From Lachnospira sp. UBA5912 (GTDB taxonomy: Bacteria > Bacillota > Clostridia > Lachnospirales > Lachnospiraceae): 15,103 bases of DNA. Both the position numbers and the translations under genes were made by a program. Under the pieces are notes generated by a model. That model had not been told where the DNA came from. It was given only the letters and a program-made list of their open reading frames with translations, and made no database searches. Below are positions 1 to 6,814 of this stretch, one piece after another. The first letter of the stretch is position 1; each line of letters starts with the position of its first letter. The stretch covers positions 1-15,103 of the forward strand of contig DJDY01000031.1 in the NCBI GenBank assembly GCA_002435585.1. Direction: 5' to 3'.

Positions 1-236
1 GGACACACTTGAAAGTTGGTCCTACGTATTACTGGCGACAGCCTTTCAGTTCCTTATATCGCCCGTTCGTCAACTTACGTTGATTTCACTAAACAGCAAT
101 TTTTGTGAAATATTCCAACTTGTAGACAGATAAATATATTGTTAAAATAAGAGTACGATAATTAAGGGAAATATTAATATTTGGAAAATATCAAAGCATA
201 AGCCCCTTAAGAATGTAGAATGGAGATTTATTACAT
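1..236. other. Non-coding left edge with small dyads
   Basis: I recognise no complete gene here. A plus-strand frame is open from base 2 to a TAA at 130-132, but it has no recognisable protein character and could equally be the tail of a gene cut by the window edge. Two perfect hairpins follow: TCAAC/GTTGA around 70-83 and ATTTCAC/GTGAAAT at 83-89 and 105-111. They may terminate whatever lies upstream. The promoter of the first gene lies in the right half of the stretch. Confidence 0.4.
120..148 (+). promoter_or_regulatory. Candidate vegetative promoter of the MscS-epimerase operon
   Basis: TTGTAG at 120-125 and TAAAAT at 143-148 are separated by 17 bases and resemble sigma-A -35 and -10 boxes. 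Transcription would start near 155, about 80 bases before the channel gene. The background is very AT-rich, so a chance match is possible. Confidence 0.4.
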
Positions 237-1049
237 ATGAATTCTGTGAGCCAGGCGGTTTATTCTGTAGAGCATTATATATTTTCTGTAAGATTTTTTA
301 TTTCAGTTATACTGATAATATTTTCAGTATTTGCATGGATAGGAATAGGGAAGCTTATAAGAAAAAGTGTAATTAATAGAAAGGATATAAGCAGCAACCT
401 TAAGGGCAAGATACATATAGCTGAAACGATTATTAAAGCGGTTGCTACTATTATTATTATAGTTGTACTGCTCCAGGTGAATGGAGTTGATGTAAGCGCA
501 TTGTTAACTGGTATGGGAATAACCAGTGTTATTATAGGTTTTGCGCTACAGGATATGTTAAAGGACTGGATTATGGGCATAAGTATATTCTGGAACGAAT
601 TCTTTAACATAGGTGATATCATCCAGATAGATAACACAGTTGGAACAGTGGTAAAGTTAAGCCTTAAGTGTACCAAGATAAAAGATATATATACAGGTAA
701 TATAGTAAGCATAAGCAACAGGGAAATATTGCGGGTGCAGACTCTTAGTGATTTTGTTGATATATTTGTTCCAGTAAGTTATGAAATAGGCAAGTCAGAA
801 AGACATGAATTTATTGAAAAAATGAGAGAGACAATCGATGGTATGGAAAATGTTTCAACCTGCGATAATCTTGGCATACAGGAGTTCAGAGCTTCTGATT
901 ATACAGTGCTTTTAAGAATTCATGTTGTAGATATATCAAAGAAGCCACAGACTAAAAGAGATGCACAGAATATAGTTATGGATGTTTATGAAAACAGTGA
1001 GTATGCTATACCATATGGTAAGCTGGATGTCAGAATGTATGGGGGATGA
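237..1049 (+). CDS. Small-conductance mechanosensitive ion channel, MscS family
   Basis: This 270-residue membrane protein has the MscS architecture. MscS channels open under membrane tension to release solutes during hypo-osmotic shock. Hydrophobic segments lie at about residues 18-38, 62-82 and 86-108. The third is the Gly/Ala-rich pore helix and leads into the family signature FALQDMLKDWIMGISIFW (102-119). A beta-domain follows (about 124-180, NIGDIIQIDNTVGTVVKL) and then a C-terminal alpha/beta domain. Its length is close to that of E. coli MscS (286). The ATG at 237 is preceded by GGAG at 222-225, a slightly long 11-base spacing. The stop lies 4 bases before the aldose epimerase start, so the two are probably co-transcribed. 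Confidence 0.93.
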   Translation: MNSVSQAVYSVEHYIFSVRFFISVILIIFSVFAWIGIGKLIRKSVINRKDISSNLKGKIHIAETIIKAVATIIIIVVLLQVNGVDVSALLTGMGITSVIIGFALQDMLKDWIMGISIFWNEFFNIGDIIQIDNTVGTVVKLSLKCTKIKDIYTGNIVSISNREILRVQTLSDFVDIFVPVSYEIGKSERHEFIEKMRETIDGMENVSTCDNLGIQEFRASDYTVLLRIHVVDISKKPQTKRDAQNIVMDVYENSEYAIPYGKLDVRMYGG

Positions 1050-1053
1050 TAAT

Positions 1054-2103
1054 ATGAATATGTCTATCAGAACATTTGGAAAGACAACGTCAGATGAAGA
1101 TATAACTATGTATAATCTTTGGACGGAAGCATTGAAGCTTGGCATAATAGATTATGGTACAACACTTGTCAGTCTGTGTGTTAAGGATAATGCTGGAGAA
1201 TGGCGTGATATTGTTCTTGGATATGATAATGTTTACGGGTATGAGAATGATGCTGACAACAATATGGGATGTAATATGGGAAGATGTGTTAATAGAATAG
1301 CCAAAGGGCATTTTGTGCTTGATGGCATGGAATATCAGCTTGAGTGTAATGATGGAGAAAACACAATTCACAGTGGTTCTGATCCATATTGCCGAAGAAA
1401 ATGGAATTATGCAGATTCTGATGATGATAGCGTGACATTTGTTCTTAACAGTAAGGATGGAGACCAGGGGTTTCCTGGCAATCTGATTGTCTATATCACA
1501 TACAGATTTCTGTCTGATAATACATTTGAGATAGAGTATGAAGGAATTCCTGATAAAGATACTATTATTAATATGACGAATCATAGTTACTTTAACCTGA
1601 ATGGTGAAGGCAGTGGAAAAGTATATAATCATAATCTTGTTATTTACGCAGATAGATTCACGCCTTCTAGTGGTGATGCGATACCTACAGGAAAAATATG
1701 TGATGTGACGGGTACTCCTATGGATTTTAGAGATGGTAAAACAATAGGAAAGGATATTAATGCAGGTTACGACCAGCTTATCAATGCCAATGGTTATGAC
1801 CATAACTGGATAACCGATGAGTCAGGCAGCCTTCATAGAATTGTAGATGTTACCGGGGATATGTCAGGAATACAGATGACTATAGAAACAGATTATCCAG
1901 GAATGCAGATGTATACAGGGAATTTTATAAGCAATAATAAAAAAAATGTTGCAGGAAAAAATGGACACATATATTCAGAGCGTGATGGTGTGTGCTTTGA
2001 GCCACAGTATTATCCTGATGCTATTAATCACAGCAATTTTGTAAGTCCGGTGTGCAGGGCAGGAGAGAGATTTGATAAAAGGATAAGATATACATTTAAG
2101 TAG
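1054..2103 (+). CDS. galM: Aldose 1-epimerase (galactose mutarotase)
   Basis: This 349-residue cytoplasmic enzyme interconverts alpha and beta anomers of aldoses such as galactose and glucose, feeding the Leloir and related sugar pathways. Family landmarks are visible: NRIAKGHF (80-87, the conserved Arg), NTIHSG (103-108, His106), TNHSYFNLNG (175-184, catalytic His177), the YDHNW segment (248-252) and FEPQYYPDAIN (315-325, catalytic base Glu316). I chose the ATG at 1054 because GGGGGAT at 1041-1047 lies at the right distance. The frame stays open further upstream to an ATG at 982, but that would overlap the channel gene by 68 bases. It follows the MscS gene by 4 bases and is probably translated from the same mRNA. 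The exact sugar specificity cannot be read from the sequence. Confidence 0.93.
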   Translation: MNMSIRTFGKTTSDEDITMYNLWTEALKLGIIDYGTTLVSLCVKDNAGEWRDIVLGYDNVYGYENDADNNMGCNMGRCVNRIAKGHFVLDGMEYQLECNDGENTIHSGSDPYCRRKWNYADSDDDSVTFVLNSKDGDQGFPGNLIVYITYRFLSDNTFEIEYEGIPDKDTIINMTNHSYFNLNGEGSGKVYNHNLVIYADRFTPSSGDAIPTGKICDVTGTPMDFRDGKTIGKDINAGYDQLINANGYDHNWITDESGSLHRIVDVTGDMSGIQMTIETDYPGMQMYTGNFISNNKKNVAGKNGHIYSERDGVCFEPQYYPDAINHSNFVSPVCRAGERFDKRIRYTFK

Positions 2104-2152
2104 AGGTGTTCACATGTTAAAAAATGTGTTATTATAATATTATTATATGGTG

Positions 2153-2182
2153 AAGCAGTGGTTTGGTTATAAATCGCTGCTT
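2153..2182 (+). terminator. Hairpin, probable terminator of the MscS-epimerase operon
   Basis: AAGCAGTGGTTT (2153-2164) pairs with AAATCGCTGCTT (2171-2182) over 12 bp with two G-U pairs and a 6-base loop. It lies 50 bases after the epimerase stop. The following sequence (TATCGTAT) is not a proper T-run, so termination may be inefficient. Confidence 0.45.
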
Positions 2183-2233
2183 TATCGTATATATAGTGAG
2201 CAGTTTTACATATGTATTATTACGCAGTAAGAG

Positions 2234-2313
2234 ATCAAAAGCCAAAGAGCTGTTCGTGTGTTCTCGATATAGCTTTTGATGACCATACTTTATTATTAAT
2301 GTAATAATAAAGT
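2234..2313 (+). promoter_or_regulatory. Dyad-rich leader of the AAA+ ATPase gene
   Basis: Two perfect inverted repeats lie head to tail before the ATPase gene. ATCAAAAGC (2234-2242) pairs with GCTTTTGAT (2272-2280), 9 bp with a 29-base loop. ACTTTATTATTA (2287-2298) pairs with TAATAATAAAGT (2302-2313), 12 bp with a 3-base loop. The 10-mer TAATAATAAA then recurs directly at 2302, 2315 and 2334. They could be mRNA leader hairpins or operators. A weak sigma-D-like match (CAAA-N16-CTCGATAT, 2243-2270) sits inside the first loop. Confidence 0.45.
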
Positions 2314-2363
2314 GTAATAATAAATAATAAAGTTAATAATAAATAAGGACAGGAGTTTATATT

Positions 2364-3842
2364 ATGCCAGTATTTGATTTTAAAAATGCATCAAGTTCAT
2401 CATCATTTGAATGTACATACACAACATTTAATGCAGATAATAATGTAGCGGATAAGGAACATCCAATATTCGTTCTTGATAATTCAGAACATAAGTGGGA
2501 GCATAACTCCGTAGGAATGTTTGCTAATCCATATAAGATGACGGCATTTGAATTCCAGACAGATGAAGCTGATATATTAAGTAATATCCTTAAGGTAGAT
2601 GCCCGTTTTACAGCACTTATAAAATGGCTTGGGGAGAATCGTATCAAAGTTAAGCTGACAGGTGATAACACAGAAGATGGATATGCAGTATACAGGATTC
2701 AGGAGATCGCATTTAACAACAGCCAGAAGCTGTCATCTGAGGACGGTTTCCTCCAATATATGATTGAGAGATTACTTGAAAGCAGTATAGTAGCTGAGAG
2801 TGCAGATGAAGATCTTGATGAGTCAGGCGACAGCATGAAGCTTACAAGTATAACAAGCATATCTGACTTTCTTAACTGTGCAGGCATGACTCTTCCTGAA
2901 AATATAAGATTATGGGCAAGACGTAATCTGGCAGTTGCACGTTCAAGTGAAGTAACGCCAGAAGAAAAAAGACATGCACAAAGAGCACTTTCTATCATGC
3001 TTAATATTAAGTGGAAGAGCAATTATTTTGAATCTATAGATCCGGTTGAGGCAAGAAGAATACTTGATGAAGAACTTTTTGGCATGGAATCAGTAAAACA
3101 GCGCATTATAGAAACAGTTATACAGATTAACCGTACACATACACTTCCATCATATGGAATATTACTTGTGGGACCAGCAGGTACAGGAAAGTCGCAGATA
3201 GCTTATCTTGTTGCAAAGATTCTTAAGATGCCATGGACAACTCTTGATATGAGTTCTATTAATGATGCTGAACAACTTACGGGTTCATCAAGAATCTATT
3301 CTAATGCCAAGCCTGGTATAATCATGGAAGCATACAGCAATGCTGGTGAGTCAAATCTTGTATTTATCATCAATGAGCTTGATAAGGCAACTTCAAGTAA
3401 TGGCAATGCTAATCCAGCTGATGTACTTCTTACATTGCTGGATAATCTTGGATTCACTGATAATTATATGGAATGTCTGATTCCAACGTCAGGGGTATAT
3501 CCTATAGCAACAGCTAACTATAAGGAACAGATAAGTGCACCTTTACTTTCAAGATTTGCAATAATAGACATTCCGGATTACACAAGAGAAGAAAAGAAAA
3601 CTATATTTACAAGATTTTCTCTTCCTAAAGTACTTAAAAAGATTGGACTTCATGAGGGAGAGTGTACTATATCAGATGAAGGACTTGATGTTGTACTTGA
3701 TATATTTAAGGATACAACTGGTATACGTGACCTTGAACAGGCAGCAGAACATCTTGCAGCACATGCACTATATCTTATTGAAGTAGAGCATGTTAATAGT
3801 GTAGCATATGATGCTGATATGGTAAGAAAGTTGTTTGAATAA
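2364..3842 (+). CDS. Lon-like AAA+ ATPase without protease domain
   Basis: This 492-residue protein has an N-terminal part of about 225 residues that I do not recognise, then a Lon-type AAA+ module. Visible elements are a Lon-like linker (ARRILDEELFGMESVKQRI, 230-248), Walker A GPAGTGKS (270-277, Lys276), Walker B region LVFIINELDK (332-341), sensor 1 in PIATANY (Asn385), an arginine finger in LLSRF (Arg397) and sensor 2 in TGIRDLE (Arg455). It ends right after the alpha-helical lid, so the Ser-Lys protease domain of Lon is absent. The Walker B aspartate that helps hold magnesium is Asn337, whereas Lon has DE. ATP turnover may therefore be slow or altered. The start has AGGAG at 2351-2355. 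I infer a remodelling or chaperone-like ATPase of unknown substrate; it is not an active Lon protease. Confidence 0.85.
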   Translation: MPVFDFKNASSSSSFECTYTTFNADNNVADKEHPIFVLDNSEHKWEHNSVGMFANPYKMTAFEFQTDEADILSNILKVDARFTALIKWLGENRIKVKLTGDNTEDGYAVYRIQEIAFNNSQKLSSEDGFLQYMIERLLESSIVAESADEDLDESGDSMKLTSITSISDFLNCAGMTLPENIRLWARRNLAVARSSEVTPEEKRHAQRALSIMLNIKWKSNYFESIDPVEARRILDEELFGMESVKQRIIETVIQINRTHTLPSYGILLVGPAGTGKSQIAYLVAKILKMPWTTLDMSSINDAEQLTGSSRIYSNAKPGIIMEAYSNAGESNLVFIINELDKATSSNGNANPADVLLTLLDNLGFTDNYMECLIPTSGVYPIATANYKEQISAPLLSRFAIIDIPDYTREEKKTIFTRFSLPKVLKKIGLHEGECTISDEGLDVVLDIFKDTTGIRDLEQAAEHLAAHALYLIEVEHVNSVAYDADMVRKLFE

Positions 3843-3985
3843 ATGCATAGAATTAGTATAAAAAGTCAGATATTATCAGTTTTATGACATATATAATTAT
3901 GCAGGATAATTCATTACATAAGATAATTAATAGATGTTGTTTACAGATAACGATATTATAATATTTATTGAAAGGGACATGGTGT
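3843..3985. other. Intergenic stretch with weak dyad and promoter-like boxes
   Basis: TGCAT-AATTA (3844-3848, 3851-3855) can pair with TAATT-ATGCA (3894-3903), giving 10 bp with a 2-base bulge, but there is no T-run, so I do not call a terminator. A perfect TATAAT sits at 3957-3962 without a -35 box at a proper distance. A sigma-D-like AACGATAT at 3949-3956 has only a weak TAGA 14 bases upstream. The next gene could start its own transcript here or be read from the ATPase gene. Confidence 0.3.
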
Positions 3986-4213
3986 ATGTTAGGTTTCAAG
4001 AGTGTTGAAGATAACACATATAATGATATAAGGGAAAAATCTCTTATGCAATGGCTTGATGATATGGAAAAGCATGAAGATGTAGCAGTAAGAGGTGGAG
4101 TTAAGCTTGCAAAGGAATATTATGCCTATCTTAAGTCTGAGAATAGCAGGCTTAAGGCAGAGAGTGAATTAAAGAGTGAATATCTTAAGAAGGTAGCGGC
4201 AAAAACAAAATGA
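3986..4213 (+). CDS. Small coiled-coil protein of unknown function (75 aa)
   Basis: I do not recognise this family. The product is small, soluble and charged, with no signal peptide, no membrane segment and no cysteine. The first half contains EKSLMQWLDDMEKHED (17-32). The second half (about 37-75) is a continuous amphipathic helix rich in Lys, Glu and Leu, a probable coiled coil. I take ATG 3986 as the start because AAAGGGA at 3971-3977 sits 8 bases before it; the frame is open back to a TTG at 3968. Its stop overlaps the amidase start (ATGA, 4210-4213), so the two are translationally coupled. A role linked to cell-wall amidase expression or control is only an inference from that coupling. 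Confidence 0.75.
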   Translation: MLGFKSVEDNTYNDIREKSLMQWLDDMEKHEDVAVRGGVKLAKEYYAYLKSENSRLKAESELKSEYLKKVAAKTK

Positions 4214-5403
4214 TGAAGTACATGGGTGAAAAAAATAGTAGAAAATATATTCTGCGAATAATAAGTAATATTGTTCTTGTAGTGTTATCTGTAGTAATTA
4301 TGACATATACTACGGGTTGTGGCAGCAACCATAAAGAAAATGCTGGAAATATTATTGGAAATGCTGCAGAAATTAACCAATCAGATAACGGAAATGAAGC
4401 TATGGAAAATAACAATAATAATAGTGAAAACCAGTCAGCGCAAGGAGAAGCTGTAATGCTGATAGCTAAAGAAGATACATCAGATGATAGTCTTTCGGTT
4501 GACGATGTATCAGATGATAGTTTAACAGATAGTTATAGTTCAACAGATGATAATTCTGACACTGATGAGTTAATACCAGTTTCTATGGAAGCTGATTCTG
4601 TTTCATATGCAGATATTAATCAGTTTGATAAAGAAAATGAGGATAACACAGGTGAAGATACCATAAATGTTAATGAAGAAGCAGGGGATGGTCAGAATGA
4701 TATGAACAATAATTCTGATGCAGGAAAGATAATCATATGTATAGATCCAGGTCATGGTGGAAGTAATGAAGGAACTAAAGAAACTTATGATGGTACGCTT
4801 GTCAAAGAAAAAAATCTTACACTGACAATAGCAAGAAAGCTTAAGTATTATCTTGAGCAGAATGATGGTATAAAAGTTGTCATGACGAGGGATTCTGACA
4901 AGGCAGTAAGTCTTGCTGGACGTATAGAATATGCCAATGCCAATAATGCGGATTATGTTATATCAGTTCATATTAACAGCAGAAGCAGCGATGACATCAA
5001 TCCTAATGGCTGCATGATGCTTATGAGCTGTAGCAGATACCAGCCTTCTTGTTCAAGATTTGACAGTATATATGACAGAGAGCGGAGCCTTTCATATTCT
5101 ATTATAAGTAAGCTTAATGGCCTTGGTATACCAATAGCTAACGACAACTGGAATGCAGATGAATATAATGAGGGTATTCTCCAGAGAGTTAACACGGAGG
5201 GCGAATTGTATCCAGATGGTTCAATGGCAGATTACTATGGACTTATAAATGAAGGAACGCGAGCAGGTATTCCAACGGTTATAGTTGAACATGCATTTTT
5301 AAGTAATGAAAGCGATTATAGAAGCTATATGAGCACTGATTCACAGTTAGATGCATTGGCAAGGGCCGATGCGGCTGGCATATTGGAGGCAGTATTACAA
5401 TAA
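4210..5403 (+). CDS. N-acetylmuramoyl-L-alanine amidase (Amidase_3), probable lipoprotein
   Basis: This 397-residue exported enzyme should cleave the amide bond between N-acetylmuramic acid and L-alanine in peptidoglycan. Residues 1-36 form a signal sequence with a hydrophobic core (about 14-32), followed by TTGC with Cys37. This is an imperfect lipobox, so lipid anchoring is likely but not certain. Residues about 40-170 are a low-complexity linker rich in Asn, Asp, Ser and Glu, with the repeated motif TSDDSLSVDDV/VSDDSL. The catalytic domain starts at KIIICIDPGHGG (173-184) and keeps the zinc and catalytic residues: His182, Glu200 (VKEKN), His254 (SVHINS) and Glu360 (VIVEHAFLSN). The start overlaps the stop of the 75-residue gene by 4 bases; ATGs at 4213 and 4222 are alternative starts. 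The acidic linker would place the enzyme at a distance from the membrane. Confidence 0.9.
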   Translation: MMKYMGEKNSRKYILRIISNIVLVVLSVVIMTYTTGCGSNHKENAGNIIGNAAEINQSDNGNEAMENNNNNSENQSAQGEAVMLIAKEDTSDDSLSVDDVSDDSLTDSYSSTDDNSDTDELIPVSMEADSVSYADINQFDKENEDNTGEDTINVNEEAGDGQNDMNNNSDAGKIIICIDPGHGGSNEGTKETYDGTLVKEKNLTLTIARKLKYYLEQNDGIKVVMTRDSDKAVSLAGRIEYANANNADYVISVHINSRSSDDINPNGCMMLMSCSRYQPSCSRFDSIYDRERSLSYSIISKLNGLGIPIANDNWNADEYNEGILQRVNTEGELYPDGSMADYYGLINEGTRAGIPTVIVEHAFLSNESDYRSYMSTDSQLDALARADAAGILEAVLQ

Positions 5404-5482
5404 ATAACATGTTCTTATCTGTATTTATATTGTGTGTAATTAGATATATATTTGCATGAATATGTATTCATGCGCATATGTG

Positions 5483-5509
5483 TAGCCTTCCGTTCTGGAA
5501 GGCTATTTT
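5483..5509 (+). terminator. Intrinsic terminator after the amidase gene
   Basis: TAGCCTTCC (5483-5491) and GGAAGGCTA (5497-5505) form a perfect 9-bp stem with loop GTTCT, followed directly by TTTTCTT. It lies 79 bases after the amidase stop. Confidence 0.85.
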
Positions 5510-5520
5510 CTTGTAAAGCA

Positions 5521-5746
5521 ATTTTATGATATGAGGGTCAAAAGGTATTTTGCCCATCATTTATGATTAATCAGATTACTCCATGCTCCGCATTCCCGTA
5601 ATCTGACTCCACCTCGAAATCCGCTAATTTACTAGCTTTGCATAGTAAATAGCTACTTTCTCGGTGTAGTGCAGGTCACTAAGATATACATCGAATTGCA
5701 TGCAAGCATGCATCGATGATACCTTTTGACCCTTTAATCATTTTAT
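5521..5746. mobile_element. 212-bp MITE-like element or structured RNA with flanking direct repeat
   Basis: The core (5528-5739) is bounded by imperfect inverted repeats of 21 bases with 18 matches. Their perfect part is GGGTCAAAAGGTAT (5535-5548) against ATACCTTTTGACCC (5719-5732). ATTTTAT occurs directly outside both ends (5521-5527 and 5740-5746), as a target-site duplication would. Inside are three further helices: TCAGATTAC/GTAATCTGA (5571-5579, 5598-5606); a longer arm CACC..GAAA..GCTA.TTTACTA closing at 5610-5666; and CATCGA plus TGCATGC against GCATGCA plus TCGATG (5689-5718). The result is a closed four-way junction. No protein is encoded. It could be a non-autonomous transposon remnant, or a folded RNA whose outer stem resembles a terminal repeat. 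Confidence 0.55.
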
Positions 5747-6037
5747 AGCATAGTTATTCCTTTGCAATACCTTTGAAGCATAATTATGTATTAATAATAG
5801 GTATTAGACATAAGAAACATAATAATATACATTATAGATATCATATAAAAGCAGATATTGTATCAAAGCATATACGGTATAAATAAATTGCAATCAACAT
5901 CATTAATATGACAATAATCGAAGTCTAACAGATGTATAATGCCCGTAAAGCAGGATACAATAATGATTATTATGCTAAAACAGGATAAATAATAAAATAC
6001 TTGATACATGTAGAAATATGTGAAAATGGGGGTTGTT
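5747..6037. other. AT-rich non-coding stretch before the flavodoxin-like gene
   Basis: I see no open frame of note, no clear terminator and no convincing -35/-10 pair. The only small dyad is AATAATGATTATT near 5960-5972. The promoter of the gene at 6038 must lie here unless transcription reads through from upstream, but I cannot place it. Confidence 0.4.
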
Positions 6038-6655
6038 ATGAGAAAATCAGGAATATATAAATTAATTGCAGCGGCAATGGCTGCTGGACTTATTATGTCT
6101 GGCTATAATTATAGTACGGATAGTCATAAGGCTATGGCATATTCAGAAACTAATGGCTGCATGGTAGAAAATAACTGTGTATCGGACAAGGTTAGCGAAG
6201 GTATTAAGGAAGAAAATGGATATGATAAAGATTTCCTTATCATAACCTGGAATGAAGAGAGTAACATGATAGACAAGCTTGCAGATATTGCTGGTGCAGA
6301 TATTTATAAACCGGAGAAGAGCAGTGAGTATACAAGGACATATGCAAATATAGATATGTCAGCATATTCGACATATTTTGTTAACTTATGTGGCGGAAGT
6401 GAAAACAGTATAAATATACTTGAACAGATTGCTGACGAATATTACCTTGATGGGAAAACAATAATACCTTTATATGATTCAGCTACAGATTGTTTTGATG
6501 AGATTAACGAACTGGAAGATATGACAGAAGGGTCTGTGTGGCTTACTGGGGGCATGATTGAAGAATCAGCTTCAGAGGATGAAATCAGAAGCTGGTTGAA
6601 AGGTCTTGGAATGTTTCTGGTGAGTGAAACCGAATGTAACAACTGGTGCAGATAA
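6038..6655 (+). CDS. Exported degenerate flavodoxin-like protein
   Basis: This 205-residue protein has a signal peptide: MRK, a hydrophobic core at about 8-21, and probable cleavage after AMA near residue 34. The mature part follows the flavodoxin fold used by the Flavodoxin_4-type family: a first strand (FLIITW, 66-71), a helix leading to LADIAGADIYKPE (81-93), YSTYFVNLCGG (110-120), a helix ending in LDGKTIIPLYDS (137-148), then VWLTGGMI and a final DEIRSWLKGLGM (181-192). The residues that would bind FMN are missing. The usual T-x-T-G-N-T phosphate loop reads TWNEESN, and the usual W-W-G segment reads LCGGS. I therefore infer a flavodoxin-fold protein that has lost FMN and works outside the membrane. 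I chose ATG 6038 after GGGGG (6028-6032); GTG 6020 and ATG 6026 are in frame. Confidence 0.6.
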   Translation: MRKSGIYKLIAAAMAAGLIMSGYNYSTDSHKAMAYSETNGCMVENNCVSDKVSEGIKEENGYDKDFLIITWNEESNMIDKLADIAGADIYKPEKSSEYTRTYANIDMSAYSTYFVNLCGGSENSINILEQIADEYYLDGKTIIPLYDSATDCFDEINELEDMTEGSVWLTGGMIEESASEDEIRSWLKGLGMFLVSETECNNWCR

Positions 6656-6709
6656 GAGGTGTTTAAAAATTAAGTTTATGTTATACTATATTTAAGTGAT
6701 TATTGTAAT

Positions 6710-6762
6710 GTGTCATATGTAGTATAGTGTGTATTTACAGGGCATAATCGTATATATGACAC
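6710..6762 (+). promoter_or_regulatory. Perfect 9-bp dyad before the DUF3737 gene
   Basis: GTGTCATAT (6710-6718) and ATATGACAC (6754-6762) are perfect complements separated by 35 bases. A second dyad, TATACTA (6682-6688) with TAGTATA (6720-6726), interlocks with the first. The pair may be a leader fold or protein-binding half-sites. There is no T-run, so this is not a terminator. Confidence 0.35.
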
Positions 6763-6814
6763 GTACAATAAAATATATAGATAAGACATATAATATGGAG
6801 GATACAATAAAAAT

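Noticed and set aside
1..132. Tail of an rRNA or tRNA gene at the left edge
   Set aside because: No rRNA 3' end, tRNA arm pattern or CCA end can be recognised.
982..1053. Longer aldose epimerase start at 982
   Set aside because: It would overlap the channel gene by 68 bases, lacks a ribosome binding site and adds residues absent from the family; ATG 1054 has a well-placed site.
2302..2343. Direct repeats resembling a short repeat array
   Set aside because: The three TAATAATAAA copies are too short, too close and too simple for a CRISPR array, and no spacers or cas genes are present.
2364..3842. Calling the AAA+ gene Lon protease
   Set aside because: No serine-lysine protease domain follows the lid and the protein ends at 492 residues, against about 780 for Lon.
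3957..3962. Perfect TATAAT as a promoter -10 for the 75-residue gene
   Set aside because: No -35 box lies at 16-18 bases, and a start there would leave almost no room before the ribosome binding site. Kept only as a note.
5521..5746. Riboswitch or integron attC site
   Set aside because: The fold does not match any riboswitch core I know, the next gene starts about 300 bases away, and the long outer helix with three side arms is unlike attC sites. No integrase is present.
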